DNA from: Streptomyces venezuelae
Lineage (GTDB): Bacteria; Actinomycetota; Actinomycetes; Streptomycetales; Streptomycetaceae
Length of the DNA stretch: 64,000 nucleotides
Direction: 5' to 3'
NCBI RefSeq assembly: GCF_008642335.1
Contig: NZ_CP029191.1
Coordinates: 7,936,001 to 8,000,000, forward strand
In this document: positions 32,946 to 41,368 of the stretch, piece after piece
How positions within the stretch are numbered: position 1 is the first letter of the stretch
Layout of the letters: each line of letters starts with the position of its first letter
Notes under the pieces: generated by a model
The model's input: only the letters and a program-made list of their open reading frames with translations
What the model was told of the DNA's origin: nothing
Database searches by the model: none
Program-made: the position numbers and the translations under genes

Positions 32946-34586
32946 ATGCAGACCGCCGCACGCACGGGGCCGGACTTCCCGTGGAGCGGAGCCCCCTACC
33001 CGGTCCTGGTCGTCGACGCGGCCGGGTTCCTCGAGCAGTGCAACGCCGCCGCACAGGTACTCCTGCCCGCCGCCCGCCCCGGGGCGCGCCTCGACGCCGT
33101 GGTCCCGCCCTGGCTGGCCGCCGCCCACGCAGCGACACACCTGCCCGGACCACGCGTCGTACAGGAATCGGACGCCCCACTCTCCGGAGCGATCGAAGGG
33201 CGCCGTTTCGAAGCACACCCGAGTGTGCGGGACGACGGCACCATCGCCTGGTGGCTCGTGGACCAGACGGACCATCAGCTCGCCCGAGAAGCACTCCAGA
33301 TGGAGAGAGAGCGGACCGCCTTCCTGGCGAAGGCGTCCAGCACCCTGCTCTCCTCCCTCAACCTCGGGCGCTGCATGGACGTCACCGCCCAGATGGCCGC
33401 CGAGAACCTCGCCGACGCGGCGCTCGCCATCGCACCGGCACGCGGCCACCGCCTGCCCGTGGTCACCTGCCTGCGCGGCGGCACCCCCACCACGTCGGAA
33501 CAGACGGTCGACCCCGACGAGGTCCCCGGCCTCGGCGAGGCCCTGCGCGGCTTCCCTCCCGTCCCCTCCCGCTGGATCGACCCGTCGGCGGCACCGGAGT
33601 GGATGATCCCCGAAGGCTTCGGCCCCATCGGAGCCATAGTGATCACCCCGCTGCCCGGCCACGGCGTCCCGGCCGGTGCGCTCGTCCTGCTGCGCAAGGA
33701 GGGCAGCGTCGGCTTCACCGAGAAGGAAGAGGTCTTCGCCCGCCTCTTCGCCGCACGGTCCGGCGCCGCCATGTCGGCCGCCCGGCTCTACGCCGAACAG
33801 ACCGCCATCACCGAAGTGCTGATGCGGGAGCTGCTGCCCCCGACCCTGCAGCACATCAGCGGAGTGGACTTCGCGGGGCGCTACCGTCCCTCCGCCGACC
33901 ACGAGCGGATCGGCGGGGACTTCTACGACGTACACCCCGCCGCCGTCGAGGGCGAGCCCTCACTCGTGACGCTGGGCGACGTCTGCGGAAAGGGCCTGGA
34001 GGCGGCCGTCCTCACCGGCAAGATCCGCAACACCCTGCACGCGTTGCTGCCGATGGCCGACGACCACCAGCGGATGCTCACCCTGCTCAACACCGCGTTG
34101 CTCAACTCCCACCACACCCGCTTCGCGACACTCGTCCTCGCCTCCGCCGTCCGCAGGGACGACGAAGTGCACCTGCGGCTGACCAGCGCCGGCCATCCGC
34201 CCCCGCTGATCGTCCGCGCCGACGGCACGGTCGAGGAAGCCGACACCCGCGGCACCCTGGTCGGGGCCATGCCGAACGTCCCCGCCCGCACCACCGCGGT
34301 CACCCTCGCCCCGGGCGAGACCTGCCTCCTGTACACCGACGGGATCACCGAGGCCCAGGGCGGCCCCATGGGCGACGCGCAGTTCGGCGAAGCACGCCTC
34401 AGGCGCGCCCTGGCCGGCTGCGCCGGGATGCCGTCGGAGGGCATCGTGGAACATGTCCAGATGCTCGCCTCCCAGTGGCTCGGCAACCGACGCCACGACG
34501 ACATGGCCGTCGTCGCCATCTCGGCGCCCCGCACGCACCATCTGAGTGCGGTGAACGGCCGCACTCGGGGCAGGTACACGGCATGA
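32946..34586 (+). CDS. SpoIIE/RsbU-type PP2C phosphatase with PAS-like and GAF domains
   Basis: 546 residues. A PAS-like N-domain (YPVLVVDAAGFLEQCNAAA) leads to a helical linker and a GAF-like domain at about 125-290. The PP2C/SpoIIE phosphatase then starts at MRELLPPTLQHISGVDFAGRYRPS, with metal aspartates in RIGGDFYDV and LGDVCGKGLEAA and a C-terminal HDDMAVVAI. These phosphatases dephosphorylate STAS antagonists to release sigma factors. ATG 32946 has no ribosome site (TTG 32931 is possible). Its TGA overlaps the B12-binding gene, making a coupled operon with a STAS gene. Confidence 0.92.
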   Translation: MQTAARTGPDFPWSGAPYPVLVVDAAGFLEQCNAAAQVLLPAARPGARLDAVVPPWLAAAHAATHLPGPRVVQESDAPLSGAIEGRRFEAHPSVRDDGTIAWWLVDQTDHQLAREALQMERERTAFLAKASSTLLSSLNLGRCMDVTAQMAAENLADAALAIAPARGHRLPVVTCLRGGTPTTSEQTVDPDEVPGLGEALRGFPPVPSRWIDPSAAPEWMIPEGFGPIGAIVITPLPGHGVPAGALVLLRKEGSVGFTEKEEVFARLFAARSGAAMSAARLYAEQTAITEVLMRELLPPTLQHISGVDFAGRYRPSADHERIGGDFYDVHPAAVEGEPSLVTLGDVCGKGLEAAVLTGKIRNTLHALLPMADDHQRMLTLLNTALLNSHHTRFATLVLASAVRRDDEVHLRLTSAGHPPPLIVRADGTVEEADTRGTLVGAMPNVPARTTAVTLAPGETCLLYTDGITEAQGGPMGDAQFGEARLRRALAGCAGMPSEGIVEHVQMLASQWLGNRRHDDMAVVAISAPRTHHLSAVNGRTRGRYTA

Positions 34587-35677
34587 GCACCAGCACCCCG
34601 TCCCGCCCCCGGACCGCCGCACCGCCCTCGGCGCTCGCCGACCAACTGTGGGAAGCCGTGTCGGTCGGCGACGAGTACACAGCCACCGAAGTCCTCCTGG
34701 GCGCCCTGGACGACGGCGCCGACCCCGAGTCCGTTCTCGTCGACGTGATCGCCGCCGTGCAGAGCAGAGTCGGCGAGGAATGGGCCGCGAACCGCCTCAG
34801 CATCGCCCAGGAACACGCCGCCACCTCCATCAACGAACGCGCCGTGGCCGCCGTGGCCCTGCACCCCGCCGCCCGAAGAACCCCCGACCGGGGCCGCATC
34901 ACGGTGGCGTGCGTCGACGGCGAATGGCACGCCCTGCCCGCCCGGCTCCTCGCCGAGGTGCTCAAACTGCGCGGCTGGCGCGTCGACTACCTGGGCGCAC
35001 AGGTTCCCGTCCCGCACCTCATCTCCCACCTGCACACCACGCAGGCCGACGCGGTCGCGCTGTCCGGCTCGATCGCCACCAGGCTCCCCACCGCGCACGC
35101 GGCGATCACCGCATGCCAGGCCGTCGGCGTCCCCGTCCTGGTCGGCGGCGCCGCGTTCGGACCGGGCGGCCGCTACGCACGCCTGCTCGGAGCCGACGCG
35201 TGGGCACCCGACGCCCCGGCCGCCGCCGACCGCCTCGCCGAGGGCCACCTGCCGCGCCCGCAGGCCGACCACCAGCAGCTGGACGACCTCCCGCACCTGG
35301 CCGACCAGGAATACACGATGGTCACCCGCAGCGGCGACGCACTGGTGCGCACCGTCTTCCGCGCCCTGGAGGACGCGTTCCCCGCCATGCGCGGCTACGA
35401 CGAAGCGCAGCGCGAACGCACGGCGGAGGACCTCGCGCACATCGTCGAGTTCCTCGCCACCGCCCTCTATCTCGGGGACGAGGACCTCTTCGGCTGGTTC
35501 ATCTCCTGGACCGCCCGGATCCTGGAGGCCCGAGGAGTGCCCGTGCGCTCCCTCCCCCCGGCGCTCGACCTCTTCCTGCACGAGCTGAAAGACTTCCCCC
35601 GGGCGTCCCGCATCCTGCGACGCGGACTCGAAGCCCTCACCACCGATCACCCCACCGTGCCTGGAACGCCCGTATGA
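34583..35677 (+). CDS. B12-binding sensor protein with CarH-like adenosylcobalamin motif
   Basis: 364 residues. A four-helix B12 cap precedes a Rossmann-like B12 domain (RITVACVDGEWHALPARLLAEVL, VDYLGAQVPVPHLISHL, ADAVALSGSI, VPVLVGGAAF). Trp67, Glu77 and His78 have the exact W-x9-E-H spacing that in CarH photoreceptors caps the adenosyl group and supplies the second axial His. His116 in DGEWH is the probable lower ligand. There is no DNA-binding domain; residues 240-345 form an all-helical output region. ATGA overlaps join it to the phosphatase and STAS genes. It is inferred to be a light or cobalamin sensor for a partner switch. Confidence 0.85.
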   Translation: MSTSTPSRPRTAAPPSALADQLWEAVSVGDEYTATEVLLGALDDGADPESVLVDVIAAVQSRVGEEWAANRLSIAQEHAATSINERAVAAVALHPAARRTPDRGRITVACVDGEWHALPARLLAEVLKLRGWRVDYLGAQVPVPHLISHLHTTQADAVALSGSIATRLPTAHAAITACQAVGVPVLVGGAAFGPGGRYARLLGADAWAPDAPAAADRLAEGHLPRPQADHQQLDDLPHLADQEYTMVTRSGDALVRTVFRALEDAFPAMRGYDEAQRERTAEDLAHIVEFLATALYLGDEDLFGWFISWTARILEARGVPVRSLPPALDLFLHELKDFPRASRILRRGLEALTTDHPTVPGTPV

Positions 35678-36042
35678 CCACACTGCCCCCCGCACTCCGC
35701 CTGGCCACCGCGGGCACCGCGGACACCGTCCACATAGAGATCACCGGCGATCTCGACTACGACAACGCCGAGTACCTCCTGGCCGAGGTCACCGAACAGC
35801 TCGGCGCCCGGCCCGGCCTCCGGGACCTGCACCTGCACTGCGCGGGCGTCGCCAACGTCGACTCCATGGGCCTGTCGATCCTGCTGATGATCGGCCGCCG
35901 CACGGCGGAGACCGGCACACGTCTGCACCTGGACGACCGGCCCCCGAACCTGGAGCGTCTCCTCGACCTCACCGGCACGCTCGAATACTTCACGGGAGCG
36001 GCAGCCCCCGACGCGGACCCCGCCCCCGACGGCGCCCTCTGA
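35674..36042 (+). CDS. STAS-domain anti-sigma factor antagonist
   Basis: 122 residues. STAS fold: VHIEITGDLDYDNAEYLLAEV, then LHLHCAGVANVDSMGLSILLMIGR, where Ser64 of VDSMG is the expected phospho-site. Antagonists of this type bind an anti-sigma kinase when dephosphorylated. It overlaps the B12-sensor stop (ATGA), so the SpoIIE-type phosphatase encoded two genes upstream is its natural partner. No kinase is in the operon. Confidence 0.92.
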   Translation: MTTLPPALRLATAGTADTVHIEITGDLDYDNAEYLLAEVTEQLGARPGLRDLHLHCAGVANVDSMGLSILLMIGRRTAETGTRLHLDDRPPNLERLLDLTGTLEYFTGAAAPDADPAPDGAL

Positions 36043-36051
36043 GGGACCGGC

Positions 36052-36816
36052 TCAGATACTGCCCCCGCCGTCGACGGACAGCACGCTCCCCGTGACGAAA
36101 TCGGCGTCGGGGCCTGCCAGGAAGGCGACCGCGGCCGCTATGTCCTCGGGCGTGCCGATCCGGCCCAGCGGCCGGTCGGCGGCCTCGGCGAGGAAGTCCG
36201 CGTCCGACTGACCCAGTTGACGTGCCTCGCGGGCCAGCATCGGCGTGCGCGTGTCGCCCGGGGCGACGCAGTTGACCCGGATGCCCGCGGGGCTGTGGTC
36301 CAGTGCCATCGCCTGCGTCAGCATCACCACACCGGCCTTCGCCGTGCAGTACGCGGCCGCCTTCTCCCCGGCGCGCAGCCCCCACCCCGAGGCCACGGTG
36401 ACGATGCTGCCGCGCCCCGCCCGCTCCATCAGCGGCAGCACCGCACGGCATACGAGGAACACCGAGTCCACGTTGTCCGCGAACGACCCGTGCCAGTCCG
36501 CCAGGGACAGGTCCCGCACCGTCCCGCGCCGGATGCTCCCCGCCACACAGCACACGTCGGTGATGTCGCCGAGCCGGCCCACGACCTCCTTCACGAGGGC
36601 CGGCACCTCCTCCTCGTCGGAGACGTCGCACAGGAACGCCTCGGCGTGCCCGCCGCCGGCGCGGATGTCCCGGGCCACGGTCTCCGCGGCGTCGTCCCGG
36701 TCGACGACCGCGACGGCCGCGCCCTCGTCGGCGAGCCGACGCGCCACGGCGCCGCCGATGCCGCCGCCCCCTCCGGTGACCAGCGCCACCCGGGTGCCGG
36801 ACCGCCCCGCCCTCAT
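36052..36816 (-). CDS. SDR family oxidoreductase, FabG-like
   Basis: 254 residues of a classical SDR. TGGGGGIGGAVARRLADEG is the cofactor motif; AYCTAKAGV gives the catalytic Tyr/Lys, preceded by a Ser in VTVASGWG; the C-terminus DFVTGSVLSVDGGGSI is typical. It should oxidise or reduce a hydroxyl/keto group with NAD(P). Last gene of a four-gene minus-strand operon: its ATG overlaps the carbamoyltransferase stop. It probably acts on the hydroxyl made by the dioxygenase at the head of the operon, but that is inference. Confidence 0.92.
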   Translation of the reverse strand: MRAGRSGTRVALVTGGGGGIGGAVARRLADEGAAVAVVDRDDAAETVARDIRAGGGHAEAFLCDVSDEEEVPALVKEVVGRLGDITDVCCVAGSIRRGTVRDLSLADWHGSFADNVDSVFLVCRAVLPLMERAGRGSIVTVASGWGLRAGEKAAAYCTAKAGVVMLTQAMALDHSPAGIRVNCVAPGDTRTPMLAREARQLGQSDADFLAEAADRPLGRIGTPEDIAAAVAFLAGPDADFVTGSVLSVDGGGSI

Positions 36817-37799
36817 CGTCCGCCTCCGCCGAGCGTTCCGTCGAACAACTGGGTGAGCAGGGCCTTCTGGGTGTGCAGGCGGTTCTCCGCCTGCTGGAAG
36901 ATCCGTGACCGTGGTCCGTCCTTGACGTCGGCGTCGACCTCCTCGCCCCGGTTGGTGGGCATGCAGTCGAGGAACACCGCGTCGTCGCCCGCCAGCCGCA
37001 TCAGCGGTTCGGTGATCCGCCACCGGTCCGCGAGCCGCGTCCGCGCCTGGATCTCCTCCTGGCCGACGAGGGTGGGGGACTTCCAGCTGAGGGTGTACAC
37101 GGCGGCGCACCCGCGGACGGCGTCCTCCAGGTCCTCGGTGAGGTCGACGCTCGCGCCGGTACGTGCGGCGATGTCCCGGGCGGCGCGGGTCACGCGCTCC
37201 TCGGGGGCGAAGCCGGGGGGGTGGGCGACGGTGACGCGGTGGCCGAGGAGGGCCGCGGCCATCATGGAGGAGTGCAGGACGCCGGGGGTCTTCTGCCGCG
37301 GGGAGTAGGACCACGCGTACACGATCCGTCGGGACGGAACCTCCGCGCCGTACAGTTCGCGCAACGTCATGAGGTCGGCGAGGACCTGACAGGGGTGCTC
37401 CTCGTCGTCCAGCGCGTTGATGACGGGGATCGTGGCCCGCTCGGCCATCGCGCGCAGCCTGCGGTGCCCGGCGCCGTAGTCGTTCATGTCGTACCAGCGC
37501 ACCACGAGGGCGTCGAGGTAGCGGTTGAGTACGCCGATGGTGTCCTCGATCGACTCCCGGTTGGCGAGCCGCAGCTCCTCCACGCCGTACGGATGGCTGA
37601 CGGCGCCGAGTTGGGTGGCGGCGACCTGGAAGGAGACCCGGGTCCTGGTGGACGGCACGTTGAAGAGCAGACCTATGCAGCGGCCCGCCAGGTGGGCGTG
37701 TGAGTCGTCGCCGCGTTTCATCGCGTCGGCGAGGTCGAGCAGGGAGCACATTTCCTTGGCCGAGAGGTCCTGTATCCGCAGGATGTGTCGCACGGTCAC
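36813..37799 (-). CDS. aspartate/ornithine carbamoyltransferase-family enzyme, unusual acceptor site
   Basis: 328 residues. Carbamoyl-phosphate motifs are intact: STRTR at 50-54 and HPCQ at 135-138. The acceptor side is atypical: FLDCMPTNRGEEV (Cys279) stands where ornithine enzymes have FLHCLP, and VYTLSWKSP occupies the place of the ornithine-binding SMG loop. So the acceptor is probably not plain ornithine. Start GTG 37799 overlaps the permease stop (GTGA). A housekeeping argF is unlikely in this context; coupling to a BesD-like dioxygenase points to a modified amino acid as substrate. Confidence 0.87.
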   Translation of the reverse strand: MTVRHILRIQDLSAKEMCSLLDLADAMKRGDDSHAHLAGRCIGLLFNVPSTRTRVSFQVAATQLGAVSHPYGVEELRLANRESIEDTIGVLNRYLDALVVRWYDMNDYGAGHRRLRAMAERATIPVINALDDEEHPCQVLADLMTLRELYGAEVPSRRIVYAWSYSPRQKTPGVLHSSMMAAALLGHRVTVAHPPGFAPEERVTRAARDIAARTGASVDLTEDLEDAVRGCAAVYTLSWKSPTLVGQEEIQARTRLADRWRITEPLMRLAGDDAVFLDCMPTNRGEEVDADVKDGPRSRIFQQAENRLHTQKALLTQLFDGTLGGGGR

Positions 37800-39124
37800 G
37801 TGAGTACTCCTGTGTCGGTGGACGGGGGGACGCGCTTGCGCAGCCGGCGCTCGGCGATGACGGAGAGGAGCAGCATCGCCAGCGCGATGACGACGCTGAC
37901 GCCGAAGAACGGCAGCATCGCGACGGTCGTCGCGATGAGCAGCAGGTTCAGCCGGGCGGCGCCGCCCCGGGGGAGGAGGCGGGCGGCGGCGAGGAAGGCC
38001 ATGAGGAAGACGAGCAGATAGGTGGCCGACGACGCCTTGATCAGCGTCGTCTCGCTGGAGTCGGTGGCCAGGAGCAGCAGCACCGACACGGCGTACCCGG
38101 GCAGGAGCGCGAGGACGGCGCGCGCCGGGACCCTGCCCCGCCGGGAGAGCAGGCTGAGCCGGGCCGGCAGGATGCCGTCCCGGGCGAGGGCGAAGACGAC
38201 GCGGGAGGTGCCCAGGCACCAGGCGTTGGTGGTGAGCAGCAGCAGGACGCCCGCGACGAGATACCCGGTGCTCTCGAGTCCGGAGCCCGTGGCCACCTGC
38301 AGGAGCCGTACGAACGCCGTCAGGTCGGACTGGCCCGCGGATGCCTCGGGCAGGGCCACGGAGACGGTGAACGCCATGGCGAAATACAGGAGTCCCACGC
38401 AACTGACGGCGTAGAGAATTCCTTTGGGAAAGGTGCGTTCGGGATCCCGCACCTCCTCGGCGACCGGGGCCGCGTTCTCCCAGCCGATGAATCCGAAGAA
38501 GCAGATGAGCACCGTGCTGCCGAGGGAACCCCAGCCGTGCGGGGCGAACGGGGTGAGGCGTTCGTAGTCCCCTTGGGGCAGGGCAAGGCAGATGACGACG
38601 GCGAGCAGCAGCACCACGGAACCCAGCACCACCATCTGGGCGCGGGTACTCACCCTGATTCCCCACAGGTTGAGCGCGACGCAGCACACGATGACGGCGG
38701 CGCCCGCGAGGAGCGACGCCCGGTTGGAGGCCGCGGGGTCGACCGCCGCGAGCAGATAGCGGCCGGCCGCGAGCCCGAGGACGGGATTGCCCGCGAGCAG
38801 CGTGAGGAGCAGGAAGACGGCGGCGATCCTGCCCGCACGGGCACCGAACGCCGCTTCCACGAACCGCGCGACGCCCTTGCTCGTGGGATGCCCCACCGAC
38901 AGCTTCGCGAAGACGAGCGCGAAAGGGTAGCTGTAGAGGATCAGCACCCCCCACGCGACGAGGGACAGCGGTCCTGCCTCCGCCCACGCGAGGGCGGGGA
39001 TCAGCAGGACGCCCGCGCCCATCACGGACGTGACGTAGTGCGCGACGAGCCCTGAGGTGCCCAACTGACGGACCAGTCGAGGGGGCCCGGGCGTCGCCGC
39101 CGTGGCCCCCTCCACCGGTGTCAT
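37796..39124 (-). CDS. APC superfamily amino-acid permease
   Basis: 442 residues with about 12 hydrophobic helices. The N-terminal consensus GTSGLVAHYVTSVMGAGVLLIPALAWAEAGP corresponds to the substrate-binding first helix of APC transporters; FGFIGWENAAPVAEEVRDPERTFPKGI is the conserved helix-6 region. ATG overlaps the dioxygenase stop and the TGA overlaps the carbamoyltransferase start. It probably imports the substrate or exports the product of this small pathway. Confidence 0.92.
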   Translation of the reverse strand: MTPVEGATAATPGPPRLVRQLGTSGLVAHYVTSVMGAGVLLIPALAWAEAGPLSLVAWGVLILYSYPFALVFAKLSVGHPTSKGVARFVEAAFGARAGRIAAVFLLLTLLAGNPVLGLAAGRYLLAAVDPAASNRASLLAGAAVIVCCVALNLWGIRVSTRAQMVVLGSVVLLLAVVICLALPQGDYERLTPFAPHGWGSLGSTVLICFFGFIGWENAAPVAEEVRDPERTFPKGILYAVSCVGLLYFAMAFTVSVALPEASAGQSDLTAFVRLLQVATGSGLESTGYLVAGVLLLLTTNAWCLGTSRVVFALARDGILPARLSLLSRRGRVPARAVLALLPGYAVSVLLLLATDSSETTLIKASSATYLLVFLMAFLAAARLLPRGGAARLNLLLIATTVAMLPFFGVSVVIALAMLLLSVIAERRLRKRVPPSTDTGVLT

Positions 39125-39927
39125 ACGGTCTGCTCCGCCTGATCTGTGTGGTCCATCCGCTCAGTCTGGTCCTCGCGGGAGCCGTTCCAGAGCCCGTCCA
39201 TGGTCTCGTGGCTGATCGGCTTGTGCAGGTCGGCGCGGGACGCGTACCCCATGTTGATGATGAGGCGCCGCCCGCCGGTGAGCGGGTAGACGCGGTGCAG
39301 GGTGGTGTCGGTCCGCATCAAGTAGAGGTCGCCCGGCCGCAGTTCGAAGGAGTGGATGGGCTGCGAGATGAACTGGCGGTGCAGCTGCGGATCCTGCTTG
39401 TTCCAGTACGTGCGCGGCACGCACTGCACGAACCCGCCGTGCTCGGCGGGCGGACAGGCGACCACCCATACGAGCGCGAAGCTGTAGTCGTCCCAGTGCC
39501 ACCCGTGCGTGTCACCGGACTGCTCCAGCTCGGTGATCACGTACCGCTCCGGCTCGTAGGGGCAGGTGAGCACCGGCTCACCGGCCACCCTCGCCAGGGC
39601 GTCGAGCAGTTCGGTGGACGCGTACACCCGCGGGATCACGGTCCCGTGTTCGCTGATTTCCTGATGACGCACATTGCGCATCAGCCGTGGCGTGCCACCG
39701 GTTTCCTTGAAGCTCATTCCGCGCCGCACGCCGTGTTCGGCGACGAGCTCCTCTATTTCGTCCGCGACCGCCGACTTGACACGGTCGGGCACCAAGAAGG
39801 GTAATTTCGTGAATCCGTTCTGGAGAAAGGCGCGGCGCGCGCCTTCCAGCTGATGCTCCTCGACATTGGTGACGAGGTGTTCCGAGAGGGACTGAACGAG
39901 GCCCCCGATCCGCTCGCCCGGTCGCAT
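39121..39927 (-). CDS. BesD/HalD-like Fe(II)/2OG dioxygenase with hydroxylase-type HxD triad
   Basis: 268 residues. DTHGWHWDDYSFALVWVVACPP supplies His144 and Asp146; HRVYPLTGGRRLIINMGYAS supplies His211 and the 2-oxoglutarate-binding Arg. The sequence resembles the BesD/HalD amino-acid halogenase family, whose halogenases have Gly instead of the Asp. Here the Asp is present, so hydroxylation is expected. Start ATG 39927 has GGGGAG 6 bases upstream. It heads a four-gene coupled operon with a permease, carbamoyltransferase and SDR. Related enzymes act on free lysine or ornithine; the substrate here is inferred only. Confidence 0.85.
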   Translation of the reverse strand: MRPGERIGGLVQSLSEHLVTNVEEHQLEGARRAFLQNGFTKLPFLVPDRVKSAVADEIEELVAEHGVRRGMSFKETGGTPRLMRNVRHQEISEHGTVIPRVYASTELLDALARVAGEPVLTCPYEPERYVITELEQSGDTHGWHWDDYSFALVWVVACPPAEHGGFVQCVPRTYWNKQDPQLHRQFISQPIHSFELRPGDLYLMRTDTTLHRVYPLTGGRRLIINMGYASRADLHKPISHETMDGLWNGSREDQTERMDHTDQAEQTV

Positions 39928-40093
39928 GACCAGCTCCCCACGTGGTCGGCAGGAGGTTTTTCGAAGACCGTACCCGCTCGACCTGTGGACCTGAGAAAAA
40001 GCGATGCGTTCAAGCCAGAGTGCATGATTTGCATTGCGGCTTTCCGCATACATTCACGACGGCGACCGCATTTTGACGCGGCGATTCCTTTTG

Positions 40094-40360
40094 TCACCCT
40101 GCCGGGGCGACCCGAACCGAAAGGCCGTAATCCAGTTCGGCCCCGTCGACGAGGACCGCTTCGACGGCCCGGGTCTCCGGGTCGATGTCGGCCTCCATGC
40201 CGTCGCCCACGTACCGCGGATAGCCGGAGGCGCCGGTCTTGCCGGTGGCCACCACGAGCGCCGAACGCAGCGCCCCGGCGGTGCCGCCCTCCGCCGTTCC
40301 GTCGCCCTCGGTGAACTCGGGCACCAGCAGCAGCTCGTAACTCTGCGGATCAGTGTTCAT
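40094..40360 (-). CDS. small conserved protein, unknown function
   Basis: 88 residues: MNTDPQSYELLLVPEFTEGD at the start, then an acidic beta-rich chain ending GAELDYGLSVRVAPAG. I do not recognise a family. ATG 40360 is preceded by TAGCGT 8-9 bases upstream and no ribosome site. It lies between lysG and the dioxygenase operon, on the same strand as both, 166 bp before the dioxygenase start. Confidence 0.65.
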   Translation of the reverse strand: MNTDPQSYELLLVPEFTEGDGTAEGGTAGALRSALVVATGKTGASGYPRYVGDGMEADIDPETRAVEAVLVDGAELDYGLSVRVAPAG

Positions 40361-40413
40361 GCCAGTGACGCTAGACAGGACTCGTCGGCGCCGCACGTTC
40401 TGTTCGCCCCATG

Positions 40414-41331
40414 TCACTGGTCGAGCGCCGTGGCGGCCGCGGCCACCACCGCGTCGGCCATCGCGGCCAGCGCGGGGGAGTCCAGCTTCCACTGCTGCCA
40501 GAACAGCGGTACGTCCATCACCCGCTCGGGATCGAGCAGGACCAGCGTGCCCGCGCTCAGCAGCGGCTCGGCCTGCGCCTGCGGCACCACGCCCCAGCCG
40601 AGGCCCGCCTCGATGGCCTCGACGAAACCGCGCGACGAGGGGACGTAGTGCCGCAGCCGGCTCGCGCCGCGCCCGCCCGTCACCTTGCGCGCGAAGTCGT
40701 CCTGCAGACAGTCGCGGCGGTCGAAGAAGACGACGGGAGCGTCCGCGAGGACGTCCCCGAGCGGTACGCGCGGCCAGTCGCCGAGCCGCCGCGCCACGAA
40801 CTCGGGCGAGGCCACCGGCAGATACCGCATCCGGCCGAGCCGCCGCACCGTACAGCCCGCCACCGCGTCCGGCGACGACGTGACCGCCGCCATCACCGAG
40901 CCCTCGCGCAGCAGCGACGTGGTGTGGTCCTCGTCCTCGCGGCGCAGCTCGAGACAGATCCGCAGCTCGTCCGGGATGCGGGCGAGCGCGGACAGGAACC
41001 AGGTGGCGAGCGAGTCGGCGTTCACCGCGACCGGCAGCACGGCGGCCTCACCTGTGTCGCTGATGCCGAGCTCGGCACGCGCGTCGCGCTCCAGACGGGC
41101 CAGCTGCCGCGCGAACCGCACCACGACCTGACCCGACTCGGTGGGCCGCACCGGCTTCGTCCGCATCAGCAGGACCCGGCCCGTCCGGCGCTCCAGCGCC
41201 TTCACGCGCTGACTGACCGCCGGGGGTGTGACGTGCAACGCGGCCGCCGCGGCGTCGAAGGTGCCCTCGTCGACGACGGCGAGCAGCGTCCGTACGTGTT
41301 CCAGCGGCAGCTCGGACAGCAATGGCTTCAC
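40414..41331 (-). CDS. lysG: LysR family regulator of amino-acid export (LysG/ArgP type)
   Basis: 305 residues. HTH: LPLEHVRTLLAVVDEGTFDAAAAALHVTPPAVSQRVKALERRTGRVLL, where TPPAVSQRVKALE is the ArgP/LysG-type recognition helix. The C-terminal substrate-binding domain is complete. Divergent from lysE with 37 bp between, the standard lysG-lysE arrangement; LysG activates lysE when lysine, arginine or histidine is in excess. Confidence 0.93.
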   Translation of the reverse strand: MKPLLSELPLEHVRTLLAVVDEGTFDAAAAALHVTPPAVSQRVKALERRTGRVLLMRTKPVRPTESGQVVVRFARQLARLERDARAELGISDTGEAAVLPVAVNADSLATWFLSALARIPDELRICLELRREDEDHTTSLLREGSVMAAVTSSPDAVAGCTVRRLGRMRYLPVASPEFVARRLGDWPRVPLGDVLADAPVVFFDRRDCLQDDFARKVTGGRGASRLRHYVPSSRGFVEAIEAGLGWGVVPQAQAEPLLSAGTLVLLDPERVMDVPLFWQQWKLDSPALAAMADAVVAAAATALDQ

Positions 41332-41368
41332 AGTTGCTTAAGCTACATCAGAATCTTTATCTGTACTT
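41332..41368. promoter_or_regulatory. lysG-lysE divergent control region
   Basis: A 37-bp, unusually AT-rich gap. It holds the palindrome GCTTAAGC (41337) and a TATCTG -10-like hexamer directed at lysE a few bases before its ATG. Compact spacing fits LysR-type activation. Confidence 0.5.

Noticed and set aside
32900..34582. Long open frame running upstream of the B12-binding gene (925 codons in total)
   Set aside because: The upstream 560 codons are Arg/Pro/Gly-rich and lie in the +1 frame of the SpoIIE phosphatase gene, which shows clear domain motifs. The real start is the ATGA overlap at 34583.
36813..37799. Housekeeping ornithine carbamoyltransferase (argF)
   Set aside because: SMG loop absent, HCLP changed to DCMP, and the gene is embedded in a dioxygenase/permease/SDR operon rather than arg genes.
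39121..39927. Calling the dioxygenase a halogenase
   Set aside because: Halogenases of this family need Gly at the HxG position to leave room for chloride; the sequence has Asp146.
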